Shown: positions 1-10,118, numbered from the stretch's first letter. The stretch: 35,942 bases of DNA from Nemertoderma westbladi (GCA_032718475.1 JAUCBJ010007547.1:1-35942); one strand, 5' to 3'. Notes: a model not told the origin generated them from the letters alone. Made by a program: numbers and translations.

Positions 1-272
1 GACCTACAGATGTACCTTTCAGGTTTACCGGTTGACCGGTACTTTCAACTTTATCGCTTACTGCAATAAAGAAGCTATATCCTTTAATGTTCGCGCTTTC
101 AGACCTTTGGCAGTTTAACCCGCCAAATTAAGATGTCTTCTAGATATTAAATCGCTTTTTAGCCTATGACAAGTATTTGATTCACTACACTAGTCGAAAC
201 CAATCTGTGCGCGATCATTCACCCGCTGGATATTCCCGGGAGATTGGGTTCGACGGTTTAATTTTATTGCTA
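1..272 (-). mobile_element. Internal 5' leader of a diverged BEL/Pao-type element (copy C)
   Basis: No gene. This stretch aligns, with many differences, to the leader just inside the right-hand LTR of the main element (about 9700-10118). Shared blocks include a GACCGGTAC block followed by TTTAT..GC..TGCAATAAAGAA, a TTAATGTTCGCGCTTT block, and GTGCGCGATCATTCACCC. On the minus strand it is therefore the start of an element body that continues off the left edge of the window. Copy C has one leader unit where the main element has three tandem units. No primer-binding site could be assigned. Confidence 0.7.
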
Positions 273-1296
273 TGTAAGCCTAATGTATTATTCGACTGAC
301 AGTATTATATAATCTCTGACAATATTATTCACCTTCGGGAATATTAACAGTTCCTTTAGGACGTGGCGCTTTATCTATATAAACAGAGTTATGACTTAAA
401 CTACTCACAACGATATGGCTTAATTATAATTCACATATATGGCGCATTCTTTAGGAATTGCTTCTTTAACAGACTCACTCATACACAATGCTGCACAATA
501 CTGCACAATAATCTGCCAATCTTCACTGATTTTAGTCACATATAAAAGGAACACAGACTGACTCATGTAGGGTCTATCAAATAACATTAGATTCACTTCA
601 AACCACTTTAACATAAGTCACAATCGTTATTGGTAACCTTTCTCTCTTACCTTCGGTATATCAAGAATATTGGGTTTTCGGGGTTATTTCTCGTTATTCC
701 AATATAATAATTCATCAACCAATATAATGAATAACCGACAACAAATAGCAGTATACAGTATTGATTGAGCAGGTAAATTTTAGCAGTTTCAGCAGTTATT
801 AAAAGCCGTGTGTCAGCAGTATTCACAGATCAGTGATTCCATGAGTTAAAGGATATATGTCCTTATAATTAAACCTACTAGTGTTGAGCTAAAAAGCAGA
901 AAGCACAAAACACTACAAAGCCGTTCTTTCGTGGCTTTGAAAAACTCGTGACTACTGCTCTATACGAGGATACCAACTACCCTTATTCCACGAAGCTCCC
1001 GTTCAACACAGAGAAAGAGCAGTGAGATAGGAAAATTTCAGTTCAGTAGCTCTGTGATAGGTCAAAATCAAGGCTAACTCAAATTCTATTGGGAGATACA
1101 AAACAAGGCTATGACGCAACCTTCTTAGGCTGGTTGGCCGATTAAACAGAGCCCAGATACCTGCGTACAGCAAATCAGCCAATAAGCTGGTAGCTTGCAC
1201 TATTTTAACTATAGATCCCCTTTAGAGTATTCTAGCGACCGGGGGGGAACTGGCCAACAAGGCAAACGAATCAGTTATCCCACAAAAGCTTTTACA
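273..1296 (-). repeat. Diverged LTR (copy C, 5' LTR of an element running off the left edge)
   Basis: A 1024-bp LTR bounded by TGTA at 273 and TTTTACA ending at 1296. It is related over its whole length to the LTR at 10119-11039. Landmarks are the start with GTATTATTCGA, ACAGTTCCTTTAGGACGTGG near 350-370, GCGCATTCTTTAGGA near 440, TTTAGAGTATTCTAGCG near 1220 and the CAAAAGCTTTTACA end. Many substitutions and small indels mark it as a different subfamily or an older copy. Small open frames inside it (for example 363-545 and 1003-1200) have no coding look. Confidence 0.75.
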
Positions 1297-1972
1297 GCAG
1301 TGTAGATCTACTGTATTATTCGATTGATCGTTACTATATAATCTCTGACAATATATTTACTTTCGGGGAAATATTAACAGTTCCTTTAGGACGTGGCGCT
1401 TTAAGTATAAAAACAGAGTTATGACTTATACTAATCACAACTAGATGGCTACTGAGTTTCGTAAAAAGCGCATTCTTTAGGAGATGCTTTATTAACCTTC
1501 ACACGACTTCACACTACTTCGCACTGATCTGACGACCGTCACTGAATTTGATCATATATAAGGAGGATCGCAACTGACACATGTAGGGATTATGAAATAG
1601 CATTTAATTCACACAAAAACCACTATAATGTAAGTCGCAGTTGCTACCGGTAAACCTATTCCTCTCACCTTCAGTAATCAAGAAGATTGGGGGTTTTATG
1701 ATTATTCATCGGTATTCTCCAAATATATCAGCAATATACAATTAACATAACACCAATTAATAACAGAAGCAAATAATGTGGTGAACAGTCAGTATGTGTT
1801 ACTTATGCAGTGTTCCATGTGCAGCAATGTTGAATGTGTTAATAGTTTTACGTTCTTGTAATCAAAGCCATCAGATGTTCTAGGCCAAAGTTTGAAACTT
1901 CTACAACAGAAGTACAGAAGATTTCCAAGCCGGTTCTCTCTGGCTCAGAAATGTAAACAAAAACCGTAATGC

Positions 1973-1983
1973 ATTGCGCGGTT
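1973..1983. repeat. Left target-site duplication of the 624-bp LINE insertion
   Basis: ATTGCGCGGTT, repeated exactly at 2608-2618. The uninterrupted sequence is present once at 10801-10811 in the other LTR, which confirms the insertion site. Confidence 0.95.
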
Positions 1984-2607
1984 ACCTGGGTCTGTTACCT
2001 GGGATCATGGATCCGGAAGTCAGGTGAGGACCTTCGAATACGTAAGGGAAAGGCATGGGCAGCCTTGAATAGGCTTTCCAGGATTTGGAAGTCACCGATA
2101 ATTAATCGGAAACTTAAGGTCCGATTATTTAGAGCAGCAGTAGTTCCAGTACTCCTCTACGGGAGTCCATGCTGGGCTCTAACTGCTGAGGACACCAAAT
2201 CTCTGGATGGCACATTCACAAGAATGCTACGCCGGGTTCATTGTGTCAAGTACAATGCACACATCTCCAACCAGACACTATATAACATTGGAGGTTTCTC
2301 ATTGGTTCCCCCAAGCTTGACACTAGAACAAAATCGCCTCCGCTTTGCAGGACATTGCTTTCGCCGTGAGGACCAGCCAGTGCATAATCTTGTACTTTGG
2401 CAGCCTCATGGAGTGAATAAGCATGGTGGACAGCCCATGACTTTCTTGAGACGCATCTTAAAGGACACTGGCCTTAAAGATGCGGATGATCTAGCAAATG
2501 TCATTGGTGAGAGTTGTGGCGGTGCAATTTTGTTGACAAGCCGGCACAGCATTCTTAAAAATGCAGCTGCAATGCAGCATGCCGATCCTAGTAGTAGTAG
2601 TAGTAGT
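1984..2607 (+). pseudogene. 5'-truncated RTE-like LINE copy (reverse transcriptase C-terminal region)
   Basis: A plus-strand LINE fragment inserted into LTR A. It encodes the post-RT region of the same family as the full-length copy at 13839-17602. Recognisable pieces are YLGSWIRKSGEDLRIRKGK, the LLYGSPCWALT segment, and RLRFAGHCFRRED followed by a GGQP motif. It has no catalytic RT domain and cannot be autonomous. The insert ends in a (TAG)n run at 2590-2607, the same 3' tail as the full-length copy. The reading frame appears to begin upstream at 1969 only because LTR sequence happens to be open. At the 5' junction GTTACCTGGG is repeated 3 bases apart (1981-1990 and 1994-2003). Confidence 0.9.
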
Positions 2608-2618
2608 ATTGCGCGGTT
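2608..2618. repeat. Right target-site duplication of the 624-bp LINE insertion
   Basis: Exact second copy of ATTGCGCGGTT; LTR sequence resumes immediately with TCCATAGGCC, as at 10812. Confidence 0.95.
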
Positions 2619-2840
2619 TCCATAGGCCTTGTAGAAGTAAAGTGAAAATCGCTCTGATTGGCTGACTAGGCAGAACAAAGAGGTTCCACGTTGACAGTAA
2701 ATCAGCTGACAGATTTCGTCATCTGAGCTCCAATCTTTTCGAGTATTATGCGCGTTGCGGCAAAAATGACTTGTTATGTCCGCTAAAGCACCTACACGGT
2801 ACATTGCGGGGAAAAATGACTTGTTATGTCCGCAAAAGCT

Positions 2841-3303
2841 TGCAAGCTTGCAAAATATTGCAAGGAGCAATGTCAGTGAGAAGAGGCAAGTCGTTTCCAA
2901 GATCTACCCAGAGCTTGGTTTAGCCGAGACACGAGGATCTGAACTTTGCATTCCTAATACTCTACTTACCAATAATACTTGAGTATAGTAGGAGCTTTAT
3001 TGTACTTTAATAAGTACGGACATTTCATCTTACTGTAGTCACGTATTTATAATATGATACGGACAGTAAGGAAAGAGAAAAATAATTATTTCTCGCCGTT
3101 ACACTAAATATAATGCTAAGTAATTAAGTAATAAACACGAATATATATATTGCACTAATCTACTGAATAATCGCTAAAATAATATTCTACTAAATAAAAT
3201 TAAAGAAAACGATTATAATAAAATTACATAATAATACATACATAAATATAAAAATAATAAAAATATATAAAATAATGTAGTCACACACCCACTCCGTACG
3301 CTG
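2841..3303. other. AT-rich stretch between the 3' LTR and the broken pol; no gene
   Basis: Nothing coding is visible. The first 120 bases are mixed sequence; the rest is very AT-rich with long A/T runs. It lies where reverse transcriptase, RNase H and integrase would be expected, so it may be the element's 3' untranslated region brought next to the protease by deletion, or inserted foreign sequence. No polypyrimidine tract (a polypurine tract on the element strand) borders the LTR. Confidence 0.5.
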
Positions 3304-3921
3304 TTACGTTGGGGAGTCCCTAGATGTTTGTTGGATCAGGGAGGTGGTCGTGGGAAGAGTATCTTGCTTTCCATAGTTTCCGGACAGTTCTCGGTCTCTT
3401 TCCAGTAAACATAAATGACCAACTGGGCGATTGAGTTGTTGTGTTTCGAATACAATTCCAGGTTTCTTCTTCGTCCTGGAATAGTGATGATGGAAACACC
3501 AAGTCCGGCTTTCGGCGAGGAGATCAATTGTATTTTCCTCATCGTATAGCTGGTTAATATCGTCGTTATCTGAGGAGTATGGTATTTCCTCAGTTGTGGT
3601 TTCTCCCTCACTGATTTCTTCTTCCCATTCACTCACCTGATGTATATTTTCGTTAGGTAGTCTTTCCATGAGTGTTCTACGGGAAGGTCCAGTAAAGTAC
3701 CAACCTACTCTCGTTCTTCCCGCGTATGTTTGCAATGGTTGCGGTCGAGCAGGCCGTTTTTCTAATGTCTCTAGCGCCTCATGCGCATTTTGGCCGATCA
3801 ATATCTGTACCCCTGGGTAGTCGGTGTTGAATCTAGGGATATCATGCTGCTGGGTAAAATGGTCTTCATCCCAGTTGTAAGGTTCCACTTGGCTGGTAGC
3901 AAAGTTCTCTATCGCCACCAT
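3304..3921 (-). pseudogene. BEL/Pao protease C-terminal part and pol linker (fragment)
   Basis: The frame takes over from the upstream protease frame after a shift near 3915-3921. Early residues resemble the second half of a BEL retropepsin: an IPRFNTDYPGVQILIGQNA segment (the family's LIGQD-like motif), then RTRVGWYFTGPSRR (the family's LGW..SGP motif). An acidic linker follows (EEEISEGETTTEE). A late stretch, TWCFHHHYSRTKKKPG, vaguely recalls the W-LPHH...KPG block before BEL reverse transcriptase, but no RT motif follows and the frame ends. About 205 codons; the ATG at 3921 is inside the domain and is probably not a real start. Overlapping short frames at 3320-3632 are shadows. Confidence 0.65.
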
Positions 3922-4691
3922 TTTACTGACCTTATGCTATGTTCTCCTAGTTGATCCTGGGGAGTGGACAACGCGCCTACATAGTAGTCTGTAGCTACTG
4001 TGGATTTCCAAACCGGCATAATTCCTGAAAGGTTCAACTTAGTTCGGAACTTGGGTTGTCCAGCAAAGATGTCTTCGGCTAGTTCTTTGTCGATGAAGGT
4101 ACCCATGCTGCCGGAGTCAAGGAGGGCGTTTACGATCAAACTTTTCCCTAGCCCGTGGACTCTCAGCTGCACTACAGGGAATTCCCGGATTCCGACGTTA
4201 GAAGTTGGCGCTTTCCAAGATGGTTGCCGGTCCGGAATAGTCTGTTGCGCTTCATTATCGGTGTCAGTCTCATACGTAAGCGCTCGATACACCGCGGTGT
4301 TTATCATATAACAGGATTCGTTTTTGTCGGAGAATTCGTCCGTGTAGAATCCTTCCATCTCAGAGCTGTGGTCAGTGTCGTTTACATCACTGAATTGGAC
4401 ATGTAGTTCGGGCTCACTTACCTGACTCGTGCGGGTTCGGTCAAATTCTGTGTGCAGCAAGATATGATGTTTCGCGCCGCACTTAGCACACCTCGCATCT
4501 GAGTAACAGGTCCGCCGTTGGTGTCCTCGTCTGAGGCAATTATAACACAACCGCTTATCCCACATGACATCACGTCTATCCTTAAGGGATTTCTTCAAGA
4601 ATTCATCACACCCACTTAAGCGATGGGGCCCATCGCACAATGCACATTTGGGTTTGATATTACTTACTTTAACTTGTGTTGTGTTGTGCAC
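3909..4691 (-). pseudogene. BEL/Pao zinc knuckles and start of the aspartic protease (fragment)
   Basis: Residues about 15-70 carry the BEL-type cysteine array: CALCDGPHRLSGC, then LCYNCLRRGHQRRTC (a canonical C-x2-C-x4-H-x4-C knuckle), then CAKCGAKHHILLH. These bind nucleic acid in gag. After an acidic spacer comes VVQLRVHGLGKSL and ALLDSGSMGTFID, the retropepsin active-site DSG. The frame then runs into a stop at 3909 while the homologous sequence continues one frame over at 3921. Upstream it overlaps the preceding frame by 23 bases at an ACAACACAACAC stretch, where a small slippage indel probably caused the shift. I read this as decay, though a recoding site cannot be excluded. Confidence 0.8.
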
Positions 4692-5220
4692 ACATGTTCT
4701 TTCCTCGGGCTTTCTTCCATGAATTCTCTCTTTCTTTAGGAGGATTTGTTACCTGTTCTCTCCTGTCACTGGTTATATATTCTATCTCCTGTTCTCTCCT
4801 GTCACTGGTTCGAGACTTAGATTTACTTACGTCTTTCCTCGGTTTATTGACATAATAAGATCTTTCGGTGTCCTTACTGCTGTTTTCATCGTAGGACGTC
4901 GTCTGACTCCCACAATCCGTATAACACACTGGTGTTACCTCTCTCCTAGTAACGGGTTTTGCACTTACCTTACTTTCAGGAGTCTTCTCTCTAGACTGTT
5001 TTAGGAGTTGTAATCTTACCTCTCTGTTTAAGAATGACAGAAGGTCCGTCATGGTTGGATCTCTATGTAGTTGGTCCATCAAATAGAGAACCTTTTTGTC
5101 CCAGCGAGTACCTACTCCATCCTTTGGCAAAGTTGATGCTAAGGCTCCTACAACCATAGAATTCTGGTATTCATGAGACTTACCCAACCAGTCTAACTGT
5201 CTACAGATCTCCTGAATCTC
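4669..5220 (-). pseudogene. BEL/Pao gag C-terminal part (fragment)
   Basis: Continues gag after a frameshift near 5215. Early residues (LGKSHEYQNSMVVGALASTL, then W.KK and MTDLLSFLNREV) match the helical part of BEL gag downstream of DUF1759. The rest is low-complexity, Lys/Arg/Ser-rich linker, including a short internal duplication (TSDRREQEIEY and TSDRREQ) leading to the zinc knuckles. The DNA repeats CTCCTGTTCTCTCCTGTCAC. It has no start of its own. Confidence 0.65.
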
Positions 5221-7105
5221 ATCGGAAACTCTATAATCCCGCTGCTAAGAAACTTTTGGGGTGCCATTAATTTCGCATACAAATACCTAGCTATGTTAGT
5301 CCTATTACCATACCTGATGTTTAGTGTATCCCAAACTTGTCTTAATCCATCTGGGTGTCCAATAAACTTTAACGCCATTAACTTGGGAGGTCCTTCCAAA
5401 CACTCGATGAGGAATCTAAGTTTCTCTCCGTTAGATAATACAGAGTTCTGTATGTTATCTTTGTAATATTCATTAAAAGGTGACCATTTCATCTCATCTC
5501 CATTGAACTTGACAATCTCTCCCACCTTTACCGCTTGACGGGCTTCGGTTCTAGCCATTTGATGCGTAAAACTTTCTTGGGCCATCGTATTATTTAATAT
5601 CGAGTTATCAATATACATATTTCTCGGATTAGGATCAGGTCTATATGGAATATCATTATCAACAGGTTTATAATTACCCTTAATAGGGTTCACTATAGGA
5701 GTTTCTACTTCACTAGCAGTATAGATGCGTGTAGGCTCCACACCTTGCGCATGATATACTTCAGACCTAACAGGTTGACACATTGTTACAGGGGGTGGTG
5801 GTATACCCAATTGTATATTTACTAGTTTATCGCGTTCTAATGCGATACTCTGCTGCACTTCTTGCAACTCTAACCTACCCTCTCTTACTGTTCCCTTTAA
5901 CTGCTGAACAGTCCCTTCCAACTCTCGGACCTGTTGGGAGGAACGTATTAGATGTTCCTCCAGCTGCTCGAGCAGGAGATCCATCCCCCGCCGTCCCTCA
6001 TCCACCCACTCTACCGCCGAAGCGGGAGCCGCCGACATAGTAGCGGGTAGACGAGGGACGACGGGCGACAAATCGTTGATGTCTTGCTCGGCGTCCAGGA
6101 CCGGGATTGCTTCAGGGACTGCTCTACTGGGCACAGGTAGTTTAGTACTGTGCAAAGGGAATTTAGAGTTAGGTTCTGGAAGTACAGGGGTCTCTATCAC
6201 AGAGGGGGTGGCTTCAAGAACAGGCCTAATTATTTCAGGTTCATCTACTATAGTAGGGAGTCTTTCTTCCCTAATAATTTGGTCTGTAGGCGCAGGATTA
6301 CTTAAATCTACACTAGCTAGTTGCCTTCTCACTGCTGGAGGCAAATTAGGCAATTTCTGCCGGTCCAGCACCCTTCTACGTCCACTGGAACGAGATTTAT
6401 TTCCTCTACCTTCAGGATCTGTTGTATTGCCTTCATCAGAGGATGTAAATCCCTGTCTCTTGGGAGTAGATCGACTTAGCAGCTGCATCTGAGTAGCTGT
6501 TCTCTGTTTATTTAAGTAATCCTGCTTCACTTGAAGATTTTCCAACTCTAGTTGGGCTGTCTCTTCAGATGCCTTCCGTTCTGCTTCTACCACTGCCTCT
6601 GCCGCTTTTCTTTCAGCTTCTGCCACTGCCGCTTTTCTTTCAGCCTCTGCCGCTGCCGCTGCCGCTTTTCTTTCAACCTCTACCACTGCCGCTGCTGCTG
6701 CCGCTTTTCTTTCAGCCTCTGCCACTGCCGCTGCCGCTGCCGCTGCCGCTGCCGCTGCCGCTGCCGCTGCCGCTGCCGCTGCCGCTGCCGCTGCCGCTGC
6801 CGCTGCCGCTGCCGCTGCCGCTGCCGCTGCCGCTGCCGCTGCCGCTGCCGCTGCCGCTGCCACTGCCACTGCCGCTGCCGCCTTTCTTTCAACTTCTGCC
6901 GCTGCCGCTGTTGCTGCCTTTCTGTCTTCTATCCTTTTTTTCTTTAATTGTTCTTCCTGTTCCCTAGCAATGAGGATGCTTTCATCAAATTTAGCCTGCT
7001 CAGCGGCTAATATTTCCGCATCTAATGAGTCCAACACAAATTTGGCCCCTTCACTATTAGGGTGAAGTCCAGCTAGCCGTCTCCTTAGCTCTTTGCACCT
7101 ATGAA
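5193..7105 (-). pseudogene. BEL/Pao gag central part: alanine-rich coiled coil and DUF1759-like domain (fragment)
   Basis: Open frame of about 635 codons entered by a frameshift near 7100; it has no true start (the codon at 7037 is GTG inside continuous homology). Order: charged helix (AEILAAEQAKF, EEQLKKKRIEDRK), a long Glu/Lys/Ala coiled coil with AEAERKAA-type repeats broken by an uninterrupted polyalanine run, a Pro-rich linker, a second coiled coil (about residues 345-405), then a DUF1759-like domain near the C-terminus (VKFNGDEMKWSPFNEYY, EKLRFLIECLEG, NIRYGN). DUF1759 is the structural gag domain of BEL elements. The polyalanine run comes from a GCTGCC hexamer array. Plus-strand frames opposite it (6552-6967) encode only Leu/Pro or Cys/Arg repeats and are shadows. 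Confidence 0.75.
6713..6886. repeat. (GCTGCC)n hexanucleotide array coding polyalanine
   Basis: More than 20 tandem GCTGCC/GCCGCT hexamers, with a few GCCACT variants at both edges. In the gag frame on the minus strand every codon pair reads Ala-Ala. Flanking degenerate copies alternate with GCTTTTCTTTCAGCCTCT blocks that encode AEAERKA, which suggests growth by slippage from an existing coiled-coil repeat. Confidence 0.9.
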
Positions 7106-8047
7106 TCGTTGATAGTCTGACAGATAGATGTCAATAGCATCCTTCTTCTGAGGTTTCTCGGATATAGCTTCACTTTCCACCTGAGAAAAGGTTGCGTCTG
7201 TTGACTCTCCGTGGGTCATGCGCTCGGTTAGCTGAGCTTTCCATTGTGTCGTTCCTTGGACTTTAAGACTCACCCGTTGGAACCAAGTCTTTACAGCCAC
7301 TTGCAACAACGTGTCTTGGCTCCTCTTCGAGGCTTCTTCAAAGGCCGAAAGGAGTAGTCTGATCCGTAAAATTCGTTCTCGCACTTGATAAAGCAGCTCT
7401 CCCTGCTCTTGAGGTCCTTGTCGTTGTTGAAACAGGTGTTCCTCTAATCACTCCAAAGAGCTGAAGAATCCCTGGACATATCCTGCTGCCGACCTCTTCC
7501 ACACAGCTGGATCTCGAGTGTCCCTTATTACTCCCATCCTGTATAAGTCCTCCCAGGCAGCTTCCAATAAGTTAAACGGGAGTCCGGGTCCGGGGAAGTT
7601 CCATTGCGTCTCGACAATAGACTTCAGTTCCTCCATTGTGTATCCCGCATAACTGTCCTTGGTCGATCGCTTACTTCTCGCCCAATCGATTTGATGTTCT
7701 TCCACCGCAATCAATACTCTCGTGAGTACGGCTCCAGGAAGAATTAGTAGTGGGTCTGGATAAACTGAACTACTGGAGTTATCGGGCTGTTGAGAAATAA
7801 GTTCTCGGTTCGGGTGCTGCTGTTGATTAACAGCAGCCTCTTGGTCCCGCTTGACTTGAGCCCTAGTGCCTATGATAGACCTATGGTGCTTCACTAGCCT
7901 AGGGTCTGATACTACTACTGTAGGGATAACCTTTCTTACAGTAGGAGGTGACTTGGACTTCGGTCTTGGATTTTCTACACTTCTATCCGAGTCACATACT
8001 GTTCTTTCTAGGAGACTATCTGACAGTGTTTGCTTTGTGTCAGCCAT
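7085..8047 (-). pseudogene. BEL/Pao gag N-terminal region with an in-frame stop
   Basis: Starts at a good ATG (8045-8047), the first after a long leader. The first 199 codons end at a TGA at 7448-7450, and the same frame stays open beyond it (LEEHLFQQRQG, then VRERILRIRLLL) to a TAA at 7085-7087. Homology then continues in another frame (about 7100), so this piece carries one nonsense codon and ends in a frameshift. Composition is hydrophilic: Ser/Pro-rich N-terminus, Gln-rich patch, then helical segments. I recognise no named domain here. It is called gag from its position upstream of the coiled-coil and DUF1759-like part. A single stop with continued homology could be readthrough, but the other lesions favour decay. 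Confidence 0.6.
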
Positions 8048-10118
8048 GATTTATATTGCAGTTGAATGTCTACTACTATAACGACAGTTAAAGTAAGTCC
8101 AGTAATTCAGTATCAACGGTAAGCCTAGTAATTAATTACCGATACTGTCACTCAGTGTAACGTGATATATATATAATATATTAAAATACTGGTATACTTA
8201 TAGTATATATATAAGTATTAACACAGACTAGGATTAGTCACAGAATACCGGTATATAATTTCAGCCTAAATTTATATAAATATATATAATAAGCCTACCT
8301 TAAATACCGGTAATGTAAATTATTTTATAATAACTGAATTTCTGAATTTTAGGGTTACTTTCCTTTGCTTTATTACTGTTATTAAGCAGTAGTCCAACTG
8401 ATATTAAGACCTAATTGATGTATAACAGGCCTAATATTTTATAAATCGGTTTGAGTTGATTTATAATATATATATATACCCGTACAATGGGTTTTAACAA
8501 TGTTTGAAATAAATGTTATTATTTCTGGTTAAGGAGTGCCTACTGCTACTTGTTGGACACTAATACAAATTATTCTACTTTACTAAGTTACTTATTACTA
8601 CAAATTACTTACATACAGTTTGAGATTACAATCTCTAAATAAACACTAAAGGTTACACGTACAAATTTTTAGGGTTATTTTACAAGAAATCTACAAACCA
8701 GCCTAACAAGGAGTTAGAATTTCTGGTTCATACAACTGACAGGCACTAAGGTATGTGAAAACAATAAAGCAGTAGTAAGTAAATTGCGTTGTCAAGATAA
8801 GAAAATACCACCGTCTGACGACTTATAGCCGTAGCGCTATAAGTACTACGTTATGTACCCGGAGTGTCCTTACCTAGAAGTTAATTACCGCAGCCAATCA
8901 GAGCTAACGTGCCTATTAACCACTTTACAACACAAATATACTGCCTACACACAAAATTACTTTCGGAAAGCACTGTACACTAAACCCTAAATTAGGTACA
9001 AGTACTTATACAACAAATAACCAGCAGTTAAATATACTTGTACAGCCAAAAGAACCACGGTATCTGCTGGAGTGACCGGAGCACAAAATCACCAGTCTTT
9101 ACCTACGCCAAGCAGCCCTGATGTAGTACCGGGGTTAATTTAACTATAACGGTATGTATAACAAGCACAATTACTGTAGGAATGAACTTGGGGAGTTTGT
9201 AGGTTGCGAATACTCGCATAAACTCTGAATAATAAATATTACGCTACCCGTGCACACTACACAAACAAAATACAGACCAAATGCTGGCAGACTACTGTCA
9301 AGCCTAAATAAACTACAGTATATGCAGACTCTGAAATGGTTAGTTAGTAGGCGTTCTAACCGAGTAGTACGACTTATTCTTTTGGGGGGGATTTACCTTA
9401 CAACACTGGATGCCCCCACCTTCCTAACTAGTACTTTATCGGACATACACTCTACACACACTGCAATTGCTTCAGACCTAACAACAGCCAGACAACAATC
9501 CAGCCTACAAATTATTTGTACAATTTGAGCGGGCTTACACGCCTTCTGCTCAATATCACACTTACAGATAAATAAAACTGACAGAAATAAGTAAAAACCC
9601 AATAAAAAACCAGGGCTGCAGTCCCTGATTAAATATCAAGACCTACTAGTATATAATTATCAAATCGAATAATACTGTTGTACCTGTAAGTACCGGTTCG
9701 GGTAGTTTGGGCAGTTAGGCCTACAGCTTACCGTTCGACCGGTACCTTCGACTTTATTGCCTACGGTGCAATAAAGAAACTAAAATCTGTTATTGTTCTT
9801 ACCAGAACAATAGACAGAATATTTATTGCCTACTGTGCAATCAAGAGTTTAAAACTATTAATGTTCTTACCAGAACATTAGACAAAATATATTTATTGTC
9901 TACTCTGCAATCAGAAACTGAAAACTCTTAATGTTCGCGCTTTTAGACCTTTAGCAGTTTAACCTGCCAATTTTAGTTGTCTTCTTGTTTATAAATCGAC
10001 TTTAGCCTAGACCAATTATTTAATGTACTGAAGTTACATCCGCCGAAGCCAGTCTGTGCGCGATCATTCACCCACAGTTAAGGGAGACTGGATTCGGATG
10101 CTTTGAAAGTGATTGCAG
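8048..10118 (-). mobile_element. Long untranslated leader of the BEL/Pao element
   Basis: About 2.1 kb between the 5' LTR and the gag ATG, AT-rich with TATATA runs near 8160-8290 and 8465-8480. No convincing ORF; the short plus-strand frame at 9250-9528 has no recognisable domain. The part nearest the LTR (about 9700-10118) is shared with copy C at 1-272, which shows it belongs to the element. It contains a three-unit tandem repeat (9753-9950). Confidence 0.65.
9753..9950. repeat. Three-unit tandem repeat (about 70 bp) in the leader
   Basis: Units start at 9753, 9822 and 9892. Each begins TTTATTG.CTAC..TGCAAT, continues with an AAACT-like core and TTAATGTTC or TTATTGTTC, and the first two end with ACCAGAACA.TAGACA. 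The related copy C has one unit (about 50-100). Confidence 0.8.

Larger units (their letters stand above)
1301..2840 (-). repeat. 3' LTR of the BEL/Pao element (LTR A), interrupted by a LINE
   Basis: Starts TGTAGATCTACTG and matches LTR B almost base for base, apart from the 624-bp LINE plus its 11-bp duplication at 1984-2618 and a 10-bp unit difference in the ACTTCACACT run near 1500. The last matching bases are CGCAAAAGCT at 2831-2840. The terminal TTTACA seen in the other LTRs is replaced by TGCAAGCTTGCA, so the inner edge is damaged. Confidence 0.85.

Noticed and set aside
363-1200. Short open frames (363-545, 420-614, 1003-1200) as small genes
   Set aside because: They lie in a diverged LTR and are not conserved in the related LTRs.
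1969-2625. A 218-codon host gene starting at 1969
   Set aside because: The start lies in LTR sequence and the product is a LINE fragment bounded by target duplications.
2841-2870. Polypurine tract of the BEL element
   Set aside because: The sequence next to LTR A is TGCAAGCTTGCAAAATATTG, not a purine or pyrimidine tract.
3909-5220. Programmed ribosomal frameshifting between BEL gag and pol parts
   Set aside because: Several unrelated shifts and a nonsense codon occur through the gene, no clear slippery heptamer with downstream structure was found, and BEL elements usually have one ORF. Decay is simpler.
6552-6967. Long plus-strand frames coding Leu/Pro or Cys/Arg repeats
   Set aside because: They are the reverse strand and other frames of the GCTGCC array within gag; composition is pure hexamer translation with no domain.
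7866-9602. Plus- and minus-strand short frames in the BEL leader (7866-8081, 9250-9528, 9393-9602)
   Set aside because: No recognisable domains and opposite or overlapping strands; shadows or chance frames.
10060-10118. tRNA primer-binding site next to LTR B
   Set aside because: No convincing TGG-starting match to a tRNA 3' end directly after the LTR; the conserved GCGCGATCATTCACC block is noted but not assignable.
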